Shown here: piece after piece, positions 28,826-38,649 of the stretch
Layout: every line of letters starts with the position of its first letter
Numbering within the stretch: position 1 is the stretch's first letter
From: Streptomyces capillispiralis
GTDB taxonomy: Bacteria; Actinomycetota; Actinomycetes; Streptomycetales; Streptomycetaceae
Assembly (NCBI RefSeq): GCF_007829875.1
Contig: NZ_VIWV01000001.1
Location: 3,256,501 to 3,320,500, forward strand
Length of the DNA stretch: 64,000 bases
Direction of reading: 5' to 3'
The notes under the pieces: model-generated
What the model saw: the letters and a program-made list of their open reading frames with translations, nothing else
Database searches by the model: none
Told to the model about the DNA's origin: nothing
Made by a program: the position numbers and the translations under genes

Positions 28826-29815
28826 GTGATCTCTCCGGTCTCCTCGATGCCCCGGAGCGCCCACCGGCAGCGGCCGGAGGCGACTCCCTACGTCGACCTC
28901 ACCCGTGCCGAGTGGAGCGCGCTGCGCGACAAGACGCCGCTGCCGCTCTCGGCGGCGGAGGTCGAGCAGCTGCGCGGTCTCGGCGATGTCATCGACCTCG
29001 ACGAGGTGCGCGACATCTACCTCCCGCTGTCCCGGCTGCTCAATCTCTACGTCGGCGCCACCGACGGGCTCCGGGGAGCGCTGAACACCTTCCTCGGTGA
29101 ACAGGGCTCCCAGTCCGGCACGCCGTTCGTCATAGGGGTCGCCGGCTCCGTGGCGGTCGGCAAGTCCACGGTGGCCCGTCTGCTGCGGGCCCTGCTGTCG
29201 CGCTGGCCCGAGCACCCGCGCGTGGAGCTGGTGACGACGGACGGCTTCCTGCTGCCGACCCGGGAACTCCAGGCGCGCGGCCTGATGTCGCGGAAAGGTT
29301 TCCCCGAGTCGTACGACCGCCGTGCGCTGACCCGTTTCGTCGCCGACATCAAGGCGGGGAAGGGCGAGGTCTCCGCCCCGGTCTACTCCCACCTGATCTA
29401 CGACATCGTCCCCGGTGAGCAGCTCACCGTGCGCCGCCCGGACATCCTGATCGTCGAGGGGCTCAACGTCCTCCAGCCCGCCCTGCCCGGCAAGGACGGC
29501 CGCACCCGCGTCGGCCTCGCCGACTACTTCGACTTCAGCGTGTACGTGGACGCCCGCACCGAGGACATCGAGCACTGGTACCTCAACCGCTTCAAGCGGC
29601 TGCGGGAGACCGCGTTCCAGGACCCGTCGTCGTACTTCCGCAAGTACACGCAGGTCTCCGAGGAGGAGGCCCTCGACTACGCCCGCACGATGTGGCGCAC
29701 CATCAACAAGCCCAATCTGGTGGAGAACATCGCCCCGACCCGGGGCCGGGCCACGCTGGTCGTGCGCAAGGGCCCGGACCACAAGGTCCAGCGGCTCAGC
29801 CTCCGCAAACTCTGA
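28826..29815 (+). CDS. coaA: Pantothenate kinase (type I)
   Basis: A 329-residue kinase for the first step of coenzyme A synthesis. The P-loop is [17 protein letters not shown]. Family segments are [61 protein letters not shown], and the end [28 protein letters not shown]. The GTG at 28826 gives [15 protein letters not shown]; no ribosome site lies upstream, and a -10-like element sits just before it, so the mRNA is probably leaderless. A downstream gene begins 16 bp after the stop. Confidence 0.96.
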   Translation: MISPVSSMPRSAHRQRPEATPYVDLTRAEWSALRDKTPLPLSAAEVEQLRGLGDVIDLDEVRDIYLPLSRLLNLYVGATDGLRGALNTFLGEQGSQSGTPFVIGVAGSVAVGKSTVARLLRALLSRWPEHPRVELVTTDGFLLPTRELQARGLMSRKGFPESYDRRALTRFVADIKAGKGEVSAPVYSHLIYDIVPGEQLTVRRPDILIVEGLNVLQPALPGKDGRTRVGLADYFDFSVYVDARTEDIEHWYLNRFKRLRETAFQDPSSYFRKYTQVSEEEALDYARTMWRTINKPNLVENIAPTRGRATLVVRKGPDHKVQRLSLRKL

Positions 29816-29831
29816 CCGCTACGCTGCCGCC

Positions 29832-30779
29832 ATGCTGCATCTGCGTCTGATCACGCCGCCCGAGAAGACCGACGACGTGGTCCGGCTGATCGACGGGACG
29901 GTCGGCACCACGCACCTGTGCGTGCTGCCGGGCGCCGCCCGCAACCCCGCCGGGGACGTCGTGATGTGCGACGTGGCCCGGGAGGCGGGGGACGAGCTGC
30001 TCAGCGGGTTGCAGCGGCTGGGGCTGGACACGAGCGGCTCCATCGCGGTGGAGAACATCGACCTGTCGCTGTCGAAGCGGGCCGAGGAGGCGGAGCACGA
30101 GGCGCCGGGCGAGAGCGCGGACGCGGTGCTGTGGGAGCACCTGACCGGGGCCACCCACGAGGAGTCGACCCTCTCGGTCACCTATCTCGCGTTCATCACG
30201 CTGGCCACCATGATCGCGGCCTGCGGTGTGGTGCTGGACAACGCGATCCTGATCGTGGGCGCGATGGCGGTGGGCCCGGAGTTCGGCCCGCTGGCCGGTT
30301 TCTGCACGGCGGTGGTGCAGCGCCGGCCGCGCCTCGCGCTGCGCTCGGTGACCGCCCTGCTGGTGGGCTTCGCGGTGGCGATGGCGGTGACGGTGGGGTT
30401 CAGCCTCTTCATGGACTCGGTCGGGCTGTTCACCAAGGAGCAGTTGGAGGCCGAGCGGCCGCAGACCGGCTTCGTCTACGCCCCCGACTGGTTCTCCTTC
30501 GTGGTGGCGGTCCTGGCCGGCGCGGCCGGCACGCTCTCGCTGACGTCCGCCAAGTCCGGCGCCCTGGTCGGTGTCGCCATCTCGGTGACCACGATCCCGG
30601 CCGCCGCCAACGCCGCCGTCGCGCTGAGCTACGGCGACACGGTCCAGACCTGGGGCTCCACCGAGCAGCTCCTGCTCAACCTCCTCGGCATCACCCTGGC
30701 GGGCACCCTCACCCTGCTGGCGCAGAAGTACTTCTGGGCCGGGCAGCACCGGCGGCTGCGCAGGCGGGCGCAGGCCTGA
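29832..30779 (+). CDS. DUF389 family membrane protein
   Basis: A 315-residue protein. The N-terminal cytoplasmic domain (residues 1 to about 95, MLHLRLITPPEKTDDVVRLID) is a ferredoxin-like unit. It is followed by a conserved membrane part with about six segments and the family signature AILIVGAMAVGPEFGPLAGF, plus SGALVGVAISVTTIPAAANAAVALSYGD. Its function is not established for the family; transport or sensing has been suggested. It follows coaA by 16 bp and may share its transcript. Confidence 0.88.
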   Translation: MLHLRLITPPEKTDDVVRLIDGTVGTTHLCVLPGAARNPAGDVVMCDVAREAGDELLSGLQRLGLDTSGSIAVENIDLSLSKRAEEAEHEAPGESADAVLWEHLTGATHEESTLSVTYLAFITLATMIAACGVVLDNAILIVGAMAVGPEFGPLAGFCTAVVQRRPRLALRSVTALLVGFAVAMAVTVGFSLFMDSVGLFTKEQLEAERPQTGFVYAPDWFSFVVAVLAGAAGTLSLTSAKSGALVGVAISVTTIPAAANAAVALSYGDTVQTWGSTEQLLLNLLGITLAGTLTLLAQKYFWAGQHRRLRRRAQA

Positions 30780-31233
30780 CGAACCCCGAACGGCCGTTGC
30801 CCAGTACCAGCCAACTTCGATCGACACCTGACCACTTCGATCACCACGTGAACACCGGACATCCACAAGCGCCCCTTGTGGCGCGGAGAAACGGAGAACG
30901 AGAACAGCTACCGGCCGGTAGTGGAGATCTCGCCAACCGTCGTCCGGCAACGGAACGGTCTCCTCTTCCCCGTATCCGGGCTTCTGCCTAGTGTTACGTC
31001 CCGCGCAGCCGGACCTGACCAGTCCGTCCCGCGCACATCCATCAGCGACCGGGGGAACAGCGCCGCCACGGGAAGGGGCGCGTCGCATGCCACACCATCT
31101 GCCATCCGTGCATCTCGTACTGGACGGACTTCGCCGTTCCTGACGCCGTGGGAGCCGAGGCGTCCTCACCGACTCCTCGCGCTCACCGGCGCCCTCCCGG
31201 TCGTCTCCCTCCAGTGCAGAAGGGGATGCACGC
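30780..31233. other. Upstream region of the toxin gene
   Basis: 454 bp without a recognised gene. Two direct copies of ACTTCGATC lie 20 bp apart (30814-30822 and 30834-30842), two helical turns, a spacing suited to a dimeric activator. A possible -10 (TAGTGT, near 30990) lies further down. The last bases hold AAGGGG in front of the TTG start of the toxin gene. Confidence 0.5.
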
Positions 31234-34200
31234 TTGCGTTCCAGACCACCGTGGTCCGTCGGGCACGGACCACGTCGACCCGGATTCCTTGCCGGAGTCC
31301 TTCCTCTCTCCCTCGGCCTCGCGGTCGTCGCGGGTCTCGCCGCCCATCCACAGGCGACCGACCCGATCTCCGCGGACGACGCCGTTCCCGCGAGCAGCTC
31401 TCCCGACTGGAACGCGGTCACGGCCGCCGAGCAGCTGCGGGAGGACCAGTGCCTGATGTCGGACGTGCTGCGGCTGGGCGGGCCGGCCATGACCGCCGTC
31501 GCGCGGGACGGCCTCAACCAGCCGCCGGACAAGCTGCGTGAGCTGGCCAACCGCGACTACTGGGAGGACACGCCCCTCGCCACCGCGTACACCAAGGACC
31601 GGGACGCCGCTTCCCAGGAGCTGGACGCGCTCAACAGCCGCCGGGACGCCTGGGCAGTGCCCCTCGACGGGCTGGAGACGCCCGGCGGCTTCACCGTCAC
31701 CGGGTTCCACTGGCCGCCCGGATCGCCCGGTGACGACGAGGAGGACTTCTACTCCCAGACCGGCCTGACCCAGTGGGTCGCCGACCGGTTCTGGAAGAGC
31801 GAGGACGACTTCTACGAGGACCCCACCCCCCTGGCCGACGAACAGACCGTCAAGGCCGTCACCGACCTCGGTACTCCGCTTTACAGCGAGAAGCCCTACG
31901 ACCCGTCCCTGCCCACTGACGAGCGGGAACGGCAGTACTACGAAGAGCGGGCGTTCGCGGACCTGACGGACGGATTCCCTCCCGCGAGCGCGGACGACGC
32001 CCGTCTCTTCCTGTCCTACGGTGGTTTTCCCCGTACCGCTCCCCAGCCGGGCACGGCGGAGTACCGCATCGCGGTGGAGGACCTGAAGGCCCGGTTCGCG
32101 TCCTGCGCCTGGCGGGACCCGATCGACCCCAGCGAGGTGCTGGGCGGGATCGCCGGCACCGCCGCCACCGAGTGGCAGGAGGAGGTCGCCGCCCAGGCCG
32201 GACAGCGCGACCTGATCCTCGACGCCAGCGATGACGCCACCAAGGCGCTCGCCGCCGGCGCGAAGTCGCTCGGGGAGATGCTCGGCAACTCGTGGGTCGC
32301 CGACCACCTCGTCCAGTGGCAGGACTACTGGTCCGCCGGCGGGATGGGCTGGATCGGTGACAGCCACGTGACGATCGAGGTGCCCGGCGCGAAGGGCAGC
32401 TGCCTGGACGTCGCCGGCGGCAAGACCGCCAACGGCACGCCTGTGCAGATCTACACCTGCAATGACGGCGCGTCCCAGCAGTGGACGCTCGAAGGCAGCG
32501 AGAACGACCTCCACCTCCGCAACGTCGGCTCGCAGAAATGCCTGGACGTGGCCGGGAACGCCTCGGCGAACGGCACGAAGATCCAGATCTCGGACTGCTA
32601 CAAGTCCAAGGGCCAGTCGTGGAAGGGCGACGTCCGTGCCACCGCGCCCCTGAAGAGCGTGACCACCGGCAAGTGCCTGGACCTGAGCGCGTTCACCAAG
32701 AGCACGGACGCGCGGCTGTGGGACTGCAAGGACGCCGGTTCGCAGAAGTTCCTGATCAAGCCGTCCGGCCACCAGGGCACCGACAGCCTGTCCTACCCGG
32801 ACAAGGCGCAGTTCGACAAGGCGAAGAAGGGCGTCGCCGCCGCGCAGGCGAAGGCAGCGAGGGAACTCGCCCTCCTCAAGGCGCGGGCCGCCGCGGTCCA
32901 GAAGGCCGTGGCCACCACCGACGCCGCCGAGAAGGCCGCCTACGCCATCGCCGACGAGCGCGGCGCGCCGCGTGGCCGCGGGCTGCTGGTCGGTCAGCAG
33001 AAGGCGCAGGTCACCAAGGGCGCCGCGGCGGCGCTGCAGGCGATGGTGAAGGCCGGCGAGACGGCCGAGGCCGCCACCCGCGCGTCCGCCGGCGACAGCG
33101 CGACCATCGCCCAGCGGGCGCTGGCGCAGGCCGCCCAGTCCAAGGCGGAGTTCCGCAGGGAGGCCGCCCACGCCGCCGAACTGCAGGCGAAGGCCTCCGC
33201 CGACGCGGCCAAGCTGCACCGGGACAACGCCAAGAAGGACAAGGAGACCGCCGAGGCCAAGCTCACCGAGGCCCTGAAGGCCGAGGGCGAGGCCAAGACG
33301 GCCGCCGCCGAGGCCCGCGCCGAGCGCCTGGCCGCCGAGGCCGAGGAGAAGACGGCCGAGGCGGAGAAGAAGAAGGCCGCCGCCAAGCAGGCCGAGGCGG
33401 CCGAGCACCGGAAGACCGCCGAGACCGAGGCGACGAAGGCCAAGGACGCCAAGGACAAGGCCGAAGCGGCCGAGGGTACGGCGTCCGACAAGCGCGATGC
33501 TGCGGTCAAGGCCCGGGACAAGGCCCGCGACCTGCGGGACGACGCCTGGGACGCCGAGCAGAAGGCCGACGCCGCACGCGCCAAGGCCGACGCGAAGGAG
33601 GCGTACGCCCAGGCGCACGAGTCCGACAGCAACGCCCAGGAGGCGAGGGCCGCGGCCGACGCGGCCGCCGGGCACGCCGACGACGCCGAGGCCGCCGCGA
33701 CGAAGGCCCGCACCGCGGCCGACGCCGCGACGCAGGCGGCCGCCGACGCGGACGCCGCCGCGACCCGCGCCGAGGCCGCCGCCAAGAGGGCCCGCGCGCA
33801 CGCGGACGGCGCCCAGGCAGCGAAGCTGAAGGCCGACGCCGCGGTGAGGACCGCGACCAGTGCCGCGGCGGACGCCATCCAGGCGGCGAAGCACGCCGCG
33901 TCCGAGGCGAAGGCCGCCGTCGAACTGGCCGACGAGGCGGAGAAGGAGGCCAAGACCGCCAGGACCCACGCGAACGAGGCGAGCAAGGAGGCCGCCAAGG
34001 CCCTCGTCGCGTCGGCGAAGGCGGCGGGTTTCGCCCACGTCACCGCCCAGGCCGCGGCCGACGCCGGCAACGCCGCCGCCCAGGTCGCCAAGCCCGCCAA
34101 CGACGCGATCCAGCTCGGCTCCCCCTACGTCGACACCGACTCGGCCGCCGGCCTCGTCGTGCTGACCGGGCAGGCGTCGAAGTCGATCGCCGAGCAGCAG

Positions 34201-36192
34201 AAGGCCGTCGCCGAGGCCCACGCCAAGAACGCGCAGGCCGAGGCCTCCGCCGCGAAGAACCTCGCCGACCAGGCGAAGGGCGACGCGAAGCAGGCCTACG
34301 TCCACGCCGCGAACGCCGCAGGTCACGCCGCCGACGCCCGCACCTACGCCAAGGAGGCCCTCGGCTACGCCGCCGACGCCGCCACCGCCGCGTCCAAGGC
34401 CGCCGCCTCACTGGCCCGCACGGTCGAGTACGACCGCCAGGCCACCGAGGACGCGGAGGCCGCCGACAAGGCGGCGGGCCGCGCCGAGAGCCACGCCGCC
34501 GACGCCCGCGACTCCGCCGACGAGGCCGCCCTCGACGCGGAAGCCGCCCGCACGGCCGCCTCGGAGGCCGAGGAGGCCGCCAGGGACGCCAGGGCGGCGG
34601 CCAACCGCGCGGACGTGGCCGCCACCGAGGCGGAGGAGGCCGCGAAGGACGCCCTGAAGTACGCGGAGGAGGCCCAGGAGGCGGCGGAGTCCGCCGAACG
34701 CAAGCAGGCCAACCAGCAGGTCTCGTCGGGCGCCGGCACGGGCATCGGCGGCGTCTTCTACGTGGCCGACGAGGACACCGTCAAGGTCACCGACGCCCAG
34801 CAGAAGAACGACTGCGTCATCGAGATCGGCTTCGAGGGCTGCACGGTCACGTTCGCGGTGACCTTCGAGGTGAAGGTCGACTTCTACCTCTGCACCAACC
34901 CGGACGTGCCCGCCACGGCCACCGGCTGTCCGGCCGGGGACACGCTGTACCTCGGCACCCAGCCGTTCGACGGGCTGAAGAAGGACGTCACCCAGTACTT
35001 CAGCAAGCTCGACCTGATCAAGCAGACCGTCGTCTACCAGATCCTGAAGGCCGCCCTGGTCCAGGACTTCGTGGACTGCTGGCACGGCAGCGTCGGCGGC
35101 TGCGCCTGGGCGGCGAGCAACTTCATCCCGGGCAAGGCGTTCGCGAAGATCGGCGACGCGCTCCACGCGCTCAACGCCGCAATGCACACGGGCGTCGGCG
35201 TCACCGACGCCCTCAAGGCGCTGAAGGCCTTGGACGGCATCGACCCCGCGACCGTCGCCAAGATCGAGGGGGCGGTCAACGCCTACGAGGATGTGATCAC
35301 CGCCTGCCGGGTCAACAGTTTCCCGGGCGCCACCCGGGTGCTGATGGCGGACGGCTCCCGTAAGGCGATCCGGGACGTACGGGTGGGTGACCTGCTGCTC
35401 GCCGGCGACCCGCTGACCGGGCGGTCGGACGTACAGCCGGTGACCGACACCTTCCGGCATCCGACGACGCGTCTGATCGACATCGCCCTCACGGACGGGG
35501 CCCTCACCAGCACCGCCGGCCACCGGTTCTGGGTGGAGGGCAAGGGCTGGACCCTGGTCTCCGACCTCCGGACGGGCGACCGGCTCCGCACCCCGGACGA
35601 CACCCTTCACGCGGTGACGGGCCTCAGGGACCGCAGCGGGCTGGCGTCACGCGAGGTCTTCGACCTGACGGTCGACGCGCTGCACACCTTCTACGTCACC
35701 ACCGAAGGCACCCGGCCGCAGGACGTCCTCGTCCACAACTGCACCGACATCGTCGGTGACGAGGGCATCGAGGGCGCCCACACCCTGAGGGACCACGTGA
35801 ACAAGACCGACGCGCAGATGAGGGAGAAGGCGCTGGCCTCGACCCGGGGCATCGCGACGCGGTGGCTCGACGAGGCCACCGCCGCACGCGCCGTCGACAA
35901 GGCCATGAGGGAGTGGATCGCACAGCCGCGCAACGCCGCCAAACTGGAGACCTGGAGGAACAAGCAGGCCCAGCGCATCGGGAAGGGAATCGGTTTCGAC
36001 CCGCGGAAGGATCTGCTCACGTTCACCTGGACGCTCGGTGATGAGGGATCCTTGGGCTTCAAGTGGGTGAGGAGCGGCGACGACGCGGCCAAGTCCGCCG
36101 CCGGCAACACGGTGTCGATCAGCCTGAAGTACGTGGGCAAGCAGCACAAACCGTCCAAGTACGTGGTCTACACCGCCTACCTGGAAGGCTGA
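31234..36192 (+). CDS. Secreted polymorphic toxin: ricin-type lectin, long Ala-rich helix, Hint domain, RNase A-like toxin
   Basis: A 1652-residue protein. The start is TTG 31234 (AAGGGG upstream), giving a signal peptide RRPGFLAGVLPLSLGLAVVAGLAA, possibly Tat. Residues 60-370 are an unrecognised acidic domain. 385-512 is a ricin B-type beta-trefoil with three C-L-D repeats (Cys 390, 436, 481) and QQW-type ends. About 526-1160 is Ala/Lys/Glu-rich helix, probably a long fibre. 1358-1503 is a Hint domain (CRVNSFPGATRVLMADGS ... STAGHRFWVEG ... HTFYVTT ... VHNC). 1504-1652 resembles the bacterial RNase A-like CdiA toxin domain: GAHTLRDHVNKT, EATAARAV, KYVVYTAYL. The model is surface delivery followed by Hint cleavage and release of an RNase. 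The candidate immunity gene follows by 3 bp. Confidence 0.9.
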   Translation: MRSRPPWSVGHGPRRPGFLAGVLPLSLGLAVVAGLAAHPQATDPISADDAVPASSSPDWNAVTAAEQLREDQCLMSDVLRLGGPAMTAVARDGLNQPPDKLRELANRDYWEDTPLATAYTKDRDAASQELDALNSRRDAWAVPLDGLETPGGFTVTGFHWPPGSPGDDEEDFYSQTGLTQWVADRFWKSEDDFYEDPTPLADEQTVKAVTDLGTPLYSEKPYDPSLPTDERERQYYEERAFADLTDGFPPASADDARLFLSYGGFPRTAPQPGTAEYRIAVEDLKARFASCAWRDPIDPSEVLGGIAGTAATEWQEEVAAQAGQRDLILDASDDATKALAAGAKSLGEMLGNSWVADHLVQWQDYWSAGGMGWIGDSHVTIEVPGAKGSCLDVAGGKTANGTPVQIYTCNDGASQQWTLEGSENDLHLRNVGSQKCLDVAGNASANGTKIQISDCYKSKGQSWKGDVRATAPLKSVTTGKCLDLSAFTKSTDARLWDCKDAGSQKFLIKPSGHQGTDSLSYPDKAQFDKAKKGVAAAQAKAARELALLKARAAAVQKAVATTDAAEKAAYAIADERGAPRGRGLLVGQQKAQVTKGAAAALQAMVKAGETAEAATRASAGDSATIAQRALAQAAQSKAEFRREAAHAAELQAKASADAAKLHRDNAKKDKETAEAKLTEALKAEGEAKTAAAEARAERLAAEAEEKTAEAEKKKAAAKQAEAAEHRKTAETEATKAKDAKDKAEAAEGTASDKRDAAVKARDKARDLRDDAWDAEQKADAARAKADAKEAYAQAHESDSNAQEARAAADAAAGHADDAEAAATKARTAADAATQAAADADAAATRAEAAAKRARAHADGAQAAKLKADAAVRTATSAAADAIQAAKHAASEAKAAVELADEAEKEAKTARTHANEASKEAAKALVASAKAAGFAHVTAQAAADAGNAAAQVAKPANDAIQLGSPYVDTDSAAGLVVLTGQASKSIAEQQKAVAEAHAKNAQAEASAAKNLADQAKGDAKQAYVHAANAAGHAADARTYAKEALGYAADAATAASKAAASLARTVEYDRQATEDAEAADKAAGRAESHAADARDSADEAALDAEAARTAASEAEEAARDARAAANRADVAATEAEEAAKDALKYAEEAQEAAESAERKQANQQVSSGAGTGIGGVFYVADEDTVKVTDAQQKNDCVIEIGFEGCTVTFAVTFEVKVDFYLCTNPDVPATATGCPAGDTLYLGTQPFDGLKKDVTQYFSKLDLIKQTVVYQILKAALVQDFVDCWHGSVGGCAWAASNFIPGKAFAKIGDALHALNAAMHTGVGVTDALKALKALDGIDPATVAKIEGAVNAYEDVITACRVNSFPGATRVLMADGSRKAIRDVRVGDLLLAGDPLTGRSDVQPVTDTFRHPTTRLIDIALTDGALTSTAGHRFWVEGKGWTLVSDLRTGDRLRTPDDTLHAVTGLRDRSGLASREVFDLTVDALHTFYVTTEGTRPQDVLVHNCTDIVGDEGIEGAHTLRDHVNKTDAQMREKALASTRGIATRWLDEATAARAVDKAMREWIAQPRNAAKLETWRNKQAQRIGKGIGFDPRKDLLTFTWTLGDEGSLGFKWVRSGDDAAKSAAGNTVSISLKYVGKQHKPSKYVVYTAYLEG

Positions 36193-36195
36193 CCC

Positions 36196-36921
36196 ATGAC
36201 CGACGGAACCGGGAAAGGACCGGGCGCCCTGAGCGAGTACCTGGAAGACGCCTTCGTGGAGGACATCGGACTCAGCTGGGTGACCTCCAAGTGGAACGTC
36301 CCCGACGAGCTCTCCCCGGAGGACGCCGAGCGCTTCCTGCCCGACGGCGGGCCGTCGGCGTGGTGGCTCACGCTCCCCGCATCCGCGGTGGAGAACTTCG
36401 ACCGGTCCAGAGCCGTACGACTGGGGCGGGACATCCGCACTCTGGTCGAGTCGCCGCTGCCGGACGGAACCATCCGCACGGTGTGGCTCGGCGCCACGCA
36501 CGGCACCTCCGACCCGGAGGCGTACGGCTTCGGCGCCCGCGCCTGGCTGCGAGCGCTGGAGGACGCCTGGCTCATCCGGGTCCGTGAGGAGGATCCCGCC
36601 TTCACGCCTCCGCCGGCACAGCCGGTGCTGGAAGAGGGGGCGCGGCAGGCCGTCCTCGGGGTGATCCGCCCGGTCGCGGGGGACCTGGACCGTGCGGCCT
36701 CGGACCCCGGCTACGGGCTCCCTGTGCGCGGCCTCGTCCCCGCGCTGCGGCAGGTCGTCACCGAGGCCTGTGCCGACCTGGGCTACCGGCTGTTCCTGCG
36801 TGCCCTGAAGGCGTACTTCGTGGAGATCGACACGTCGAGCCACGACGCCTTCGTCGCTCTCGGGCAGCGGTTCGGCTATCCGGAGTACCTGGTGGAGGAC
36901 AACCTCAACCACCGGCACTGA
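36196..36921 (+). CDS. Candidate immunity protein to the RNase A-like toxin
   Basis: A 241-residue cytoplasmic-type protein starting at ATG 36196, three bases after the toxin stop, so the two are made from one mRNA. It is acidic (SEYLEDAFVEDIGLSWV, LSPEDAERFLPDGG), as many RNase inhibitors are. It has no signal peptide or membrane segment. I recognise no named immunity family; the middle part (RTVWLGATHGTSDPEAYGFGARAW) and the helical end (YFVEIDTSSHDAFVALGQRFGYPEYL) are possible hallmarks. The immunity role is inferred from position and size. A strong terminator follows at once. Confidence 0.75.
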   Translation: MTDGTGKGPGALSEYLEDAFVEDIGLSWVTSKWNVPDELSPEDAERFLPDGGPSAWWLTLPASAVENFDRSRAVRLGRDIRTLVESPLPDGTIRTVWLGATHGTSDPEAYGFGARAWLRALEDAWLIRVREEDPAFTPPPAQPVLEEGARQAVLGVIRPVAGDLDRAASDPGYGLPVRGLVPALRQVVTEACADLGYRLFLRALKAYFVEIDTSSHDAFVALGQRFGYPEYLVEDNLNHRH

Positions 36922-36929
36922 TCCGACAC

Positions 36930-36971
36930 GGCGGACGGCGGGGGCACCTGATGGTGTCCCCGCCGTCCGCC
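36930..36971. terminator. Strong bidirectional terminator
   Basis: A 19-bp stem with one wobble (36930-36948 with 36953-36971), a 4-base loop TGAT, then GTTTC on the plus strand. It lies 9 bp past the immunity gene and 20 bp before the glmM stop, ending both convergent units. Confidence 0.85.
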
Positions 36972-36991
36972 GTTTCGGGAGCGCGCCGGTA

Positions 36992-38350
36992 CTACCCCAG
37001 CGCCGACTTCACCGCGTCCGCCAGCCGGCCCGCCACCGAGCGGGCCTGGTCGATGTCGGCGGCCTCGACCATGACGCGGACCAGCGGTTCGGTGCCGGAG
37101 GGGCGGAGGAGGACGCGGCCGGTCTCGCCCAGTTCCCGCTCGGCCTCGGTGACGGCCGCCGCGAGTTCCCCGGAGGTCTTCACGCGGGACCTGTCCACGT
37201 CGGGGACGTTGATGAGGACCTGCGGGAGGCGCTCCATCACCGACGCCAGCTCCCGCAGCGGACGCCCGGTCCGGGCGACCCGTGCCGCGAGCAGCAGGCC
37301 GGTGAGCGTGCCGTCGCCGGTCGTCGCGTGGTCGAGGACGATGACGTGGCCGGACTGCTCGCCGCCGAGGGCGTAGTCCTTCTCCTTCATCTCCTCCAGG
37401 ACGTACCGGTCGCCGACCGCGGTCTGCACGAGCCGGATGCCCTCGCGCTCCATGGCGAGCTTGAAACCGAGGTTGGACATCACGGTCGCGACGACGGTGT
37501 CGGAGCGCAGTGCGGAACGCTCCCGCATCGCCAGCGCGAGCACGGCGAGGATCTGGTCGCCGTCGACCTCCGCACCGGTGTGGTCCACGGCCAGGCAGCG
37601 GTCCGCGTCGCCGTCGTGCGCGATGCCCAGGTCGGCCCCGTGCTCGACGACCGCGGCCTTCAGCAGGTCCAGGTGGGTCGAGCCGCAGCCGTCGTTGATG
37701 TTGAGCCCGTCCGGCTCGGCGCCGATGGTGACGACCTCGGCCCCGGCCCGGGTGAACGCCTCCGGCGAGACCTTGGCGGCGGCGCCGTGCGCCTCGTCGA
37801 GGACGATCCGCAGACCGTCCAGCCGGTTCGGCAGGGCGTCGACGAGATGGGCGACGTAGGTGTCCAGGCCCTCTTCGTGGTCGCGCACGCGGCCGACGCC
37901 GGCGCCGGTCGGGCGGTCCCAGGGGGCGCCGGTGCGGTGCTCCTCGTACACGGACTCGATCCGGTCCTCCAGCTCGTCGGCGAGCTTGTGCCCGCCGCGG
38001 GCGAAGAACTTGATGCCGTTGTCCGGCATGGCGTTGTGGCTGGCGGAGAGCATGACGCCGAGGTCGGCGCCGAGCGCGCCGGTGAGGTGCGCCACCGCGG
38101 GCGTCGGCAGCACGCCGACCCGCAGGACGTCCACGCCCGCGCTGGCGAGCCCGGCCACCACGGCGGCCTCCAGGAACTCCCCGGACGCACGCGGGTCACG
38201 TCCGACCACGGCGGTGGGCCGGTGTCCTTCGAACGTGCCCGCCTCGGCCAGTACGTGCGCGGCGGCGACGGACAGGCCGAGCGCCATCTCCGCCGTCAGG
38301 TCCGCGTTGGCGACACCGCGCACGCCGTCCGTGCCGAAGAGTCGTCCCAC
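36992..38350 (-). CDS. glmM: Phosphoglucosamine mutase
   Basis: A 452-residue enzyme converting glucosamine-6-phosphate to glucosamine-1-phosphate for cell-wall precursors. The start is [15 protein letters not shown], encoded by GTG 38350 with AGGAGGA upstream. The active-site loop [18 protein letters not shown] carries the phosphoserine (Ser 104). The metal loop is [14 protein letters not shown], the sugar-binding loop GGEQSGHVI, and the phosphate-binding loop [15 protein letters not shown]. All are intact. Downstream of rpsI on the same strand, but a terminator lies between. Confidence 0.97.
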   Translation of the reverse strand: MGRLFGTDGVRGVANADLTAEMALGLSVAAAHVLAEAGTFEGHRPTAVVGRDPRASGEFLEAAVVAGLASAGVDVLRVGVLPTPAVAHLTGALGADLGVMLSASHNAMPDNGIKFFARGGHKLADELEDRIESVYEEHRTGAPWDRPTGAGVGRVRDHEEGLDTYVAHLVDALPNRLDGLRIVLDEAHGAAAKVSPEAFTRAGAEVVTIGAEPDGLNINDGCGSTHLDLLKAAVVEHGADLGIAHDGDADRCLAVDHTGAEVDGDQILAVLALAMRERSALRSDTVVATVMSNLGFKLAMEREGIRLVQTAVGDRYVLEEMKEKDYALGGEQSGHVIVLDHATTGDGTLTGLLLAARVARTGRPLRELASVMERLPQVLINVPDVDRSRVKTSGELAAAVTEAERELGETGRVLLRPSGTEPLVRVMVEAADIDQARSVAGRLADAVKSALG

Positions 38351-38584
38351 TTGTCCTCCTGAGGAAGCGTCAGTATGGATGCCGTATCGGGGCCTGCCAC
38401 GGTGGTGCCGGGGCGTCGGCCCCGCCCGCGCGGCCGGCGGTCGCGCCGCCGACGCGACGGGTGAGGTGTCCGGCGGTCGCGATGCGGGTGCGGCTCCGCG
38501 TCTCCGGGCCCCTGATGCCCGACCATCCGATCACATTAGCCTTTGAGCGCCTTGTGCCGTTATACGCCCACGGCTGTGAATAAA

Positions 38585-38626
38585 CGAACGCCCCGGCAGC
38601 ACTGTGGCGTGCCGCCGGGGCGTTCG
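38585..38626 (-). terminator. Intrinsic terminator after rpsI
   Basis: A perfect 13-bp stem (38585-38597 with 38614-38626), 24 bp past the rpsI stop and followed on the minus strand by TTTATTC. It ends the rplM-rpsI transcript ahead of glmM. Confidence 0.85.
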
Positions 38627-38649
38627 GAGTACGCGCGAGCGTCCGGTGA

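Noticed and set aside
30876..31541. Plus-strand frame overlapping the start of the toxin gene
   Set aside because: It runs out of frame into the toxin N-terminus, is Arg/Ser/Pro-rich, and lacks a ribosome site.
31183..34326. Frame of about 1000 codons on the minus strand
   Set aside because: It is antisense to the toxin gene and consists of Gly/Leu/Val-rich repeats mirrored from the Ala-rich helix; no start or family support.
36993..38362. Plus-strand frames across glmM
   Set aside because: Antisense to glmM, which has all catalytic motifs.
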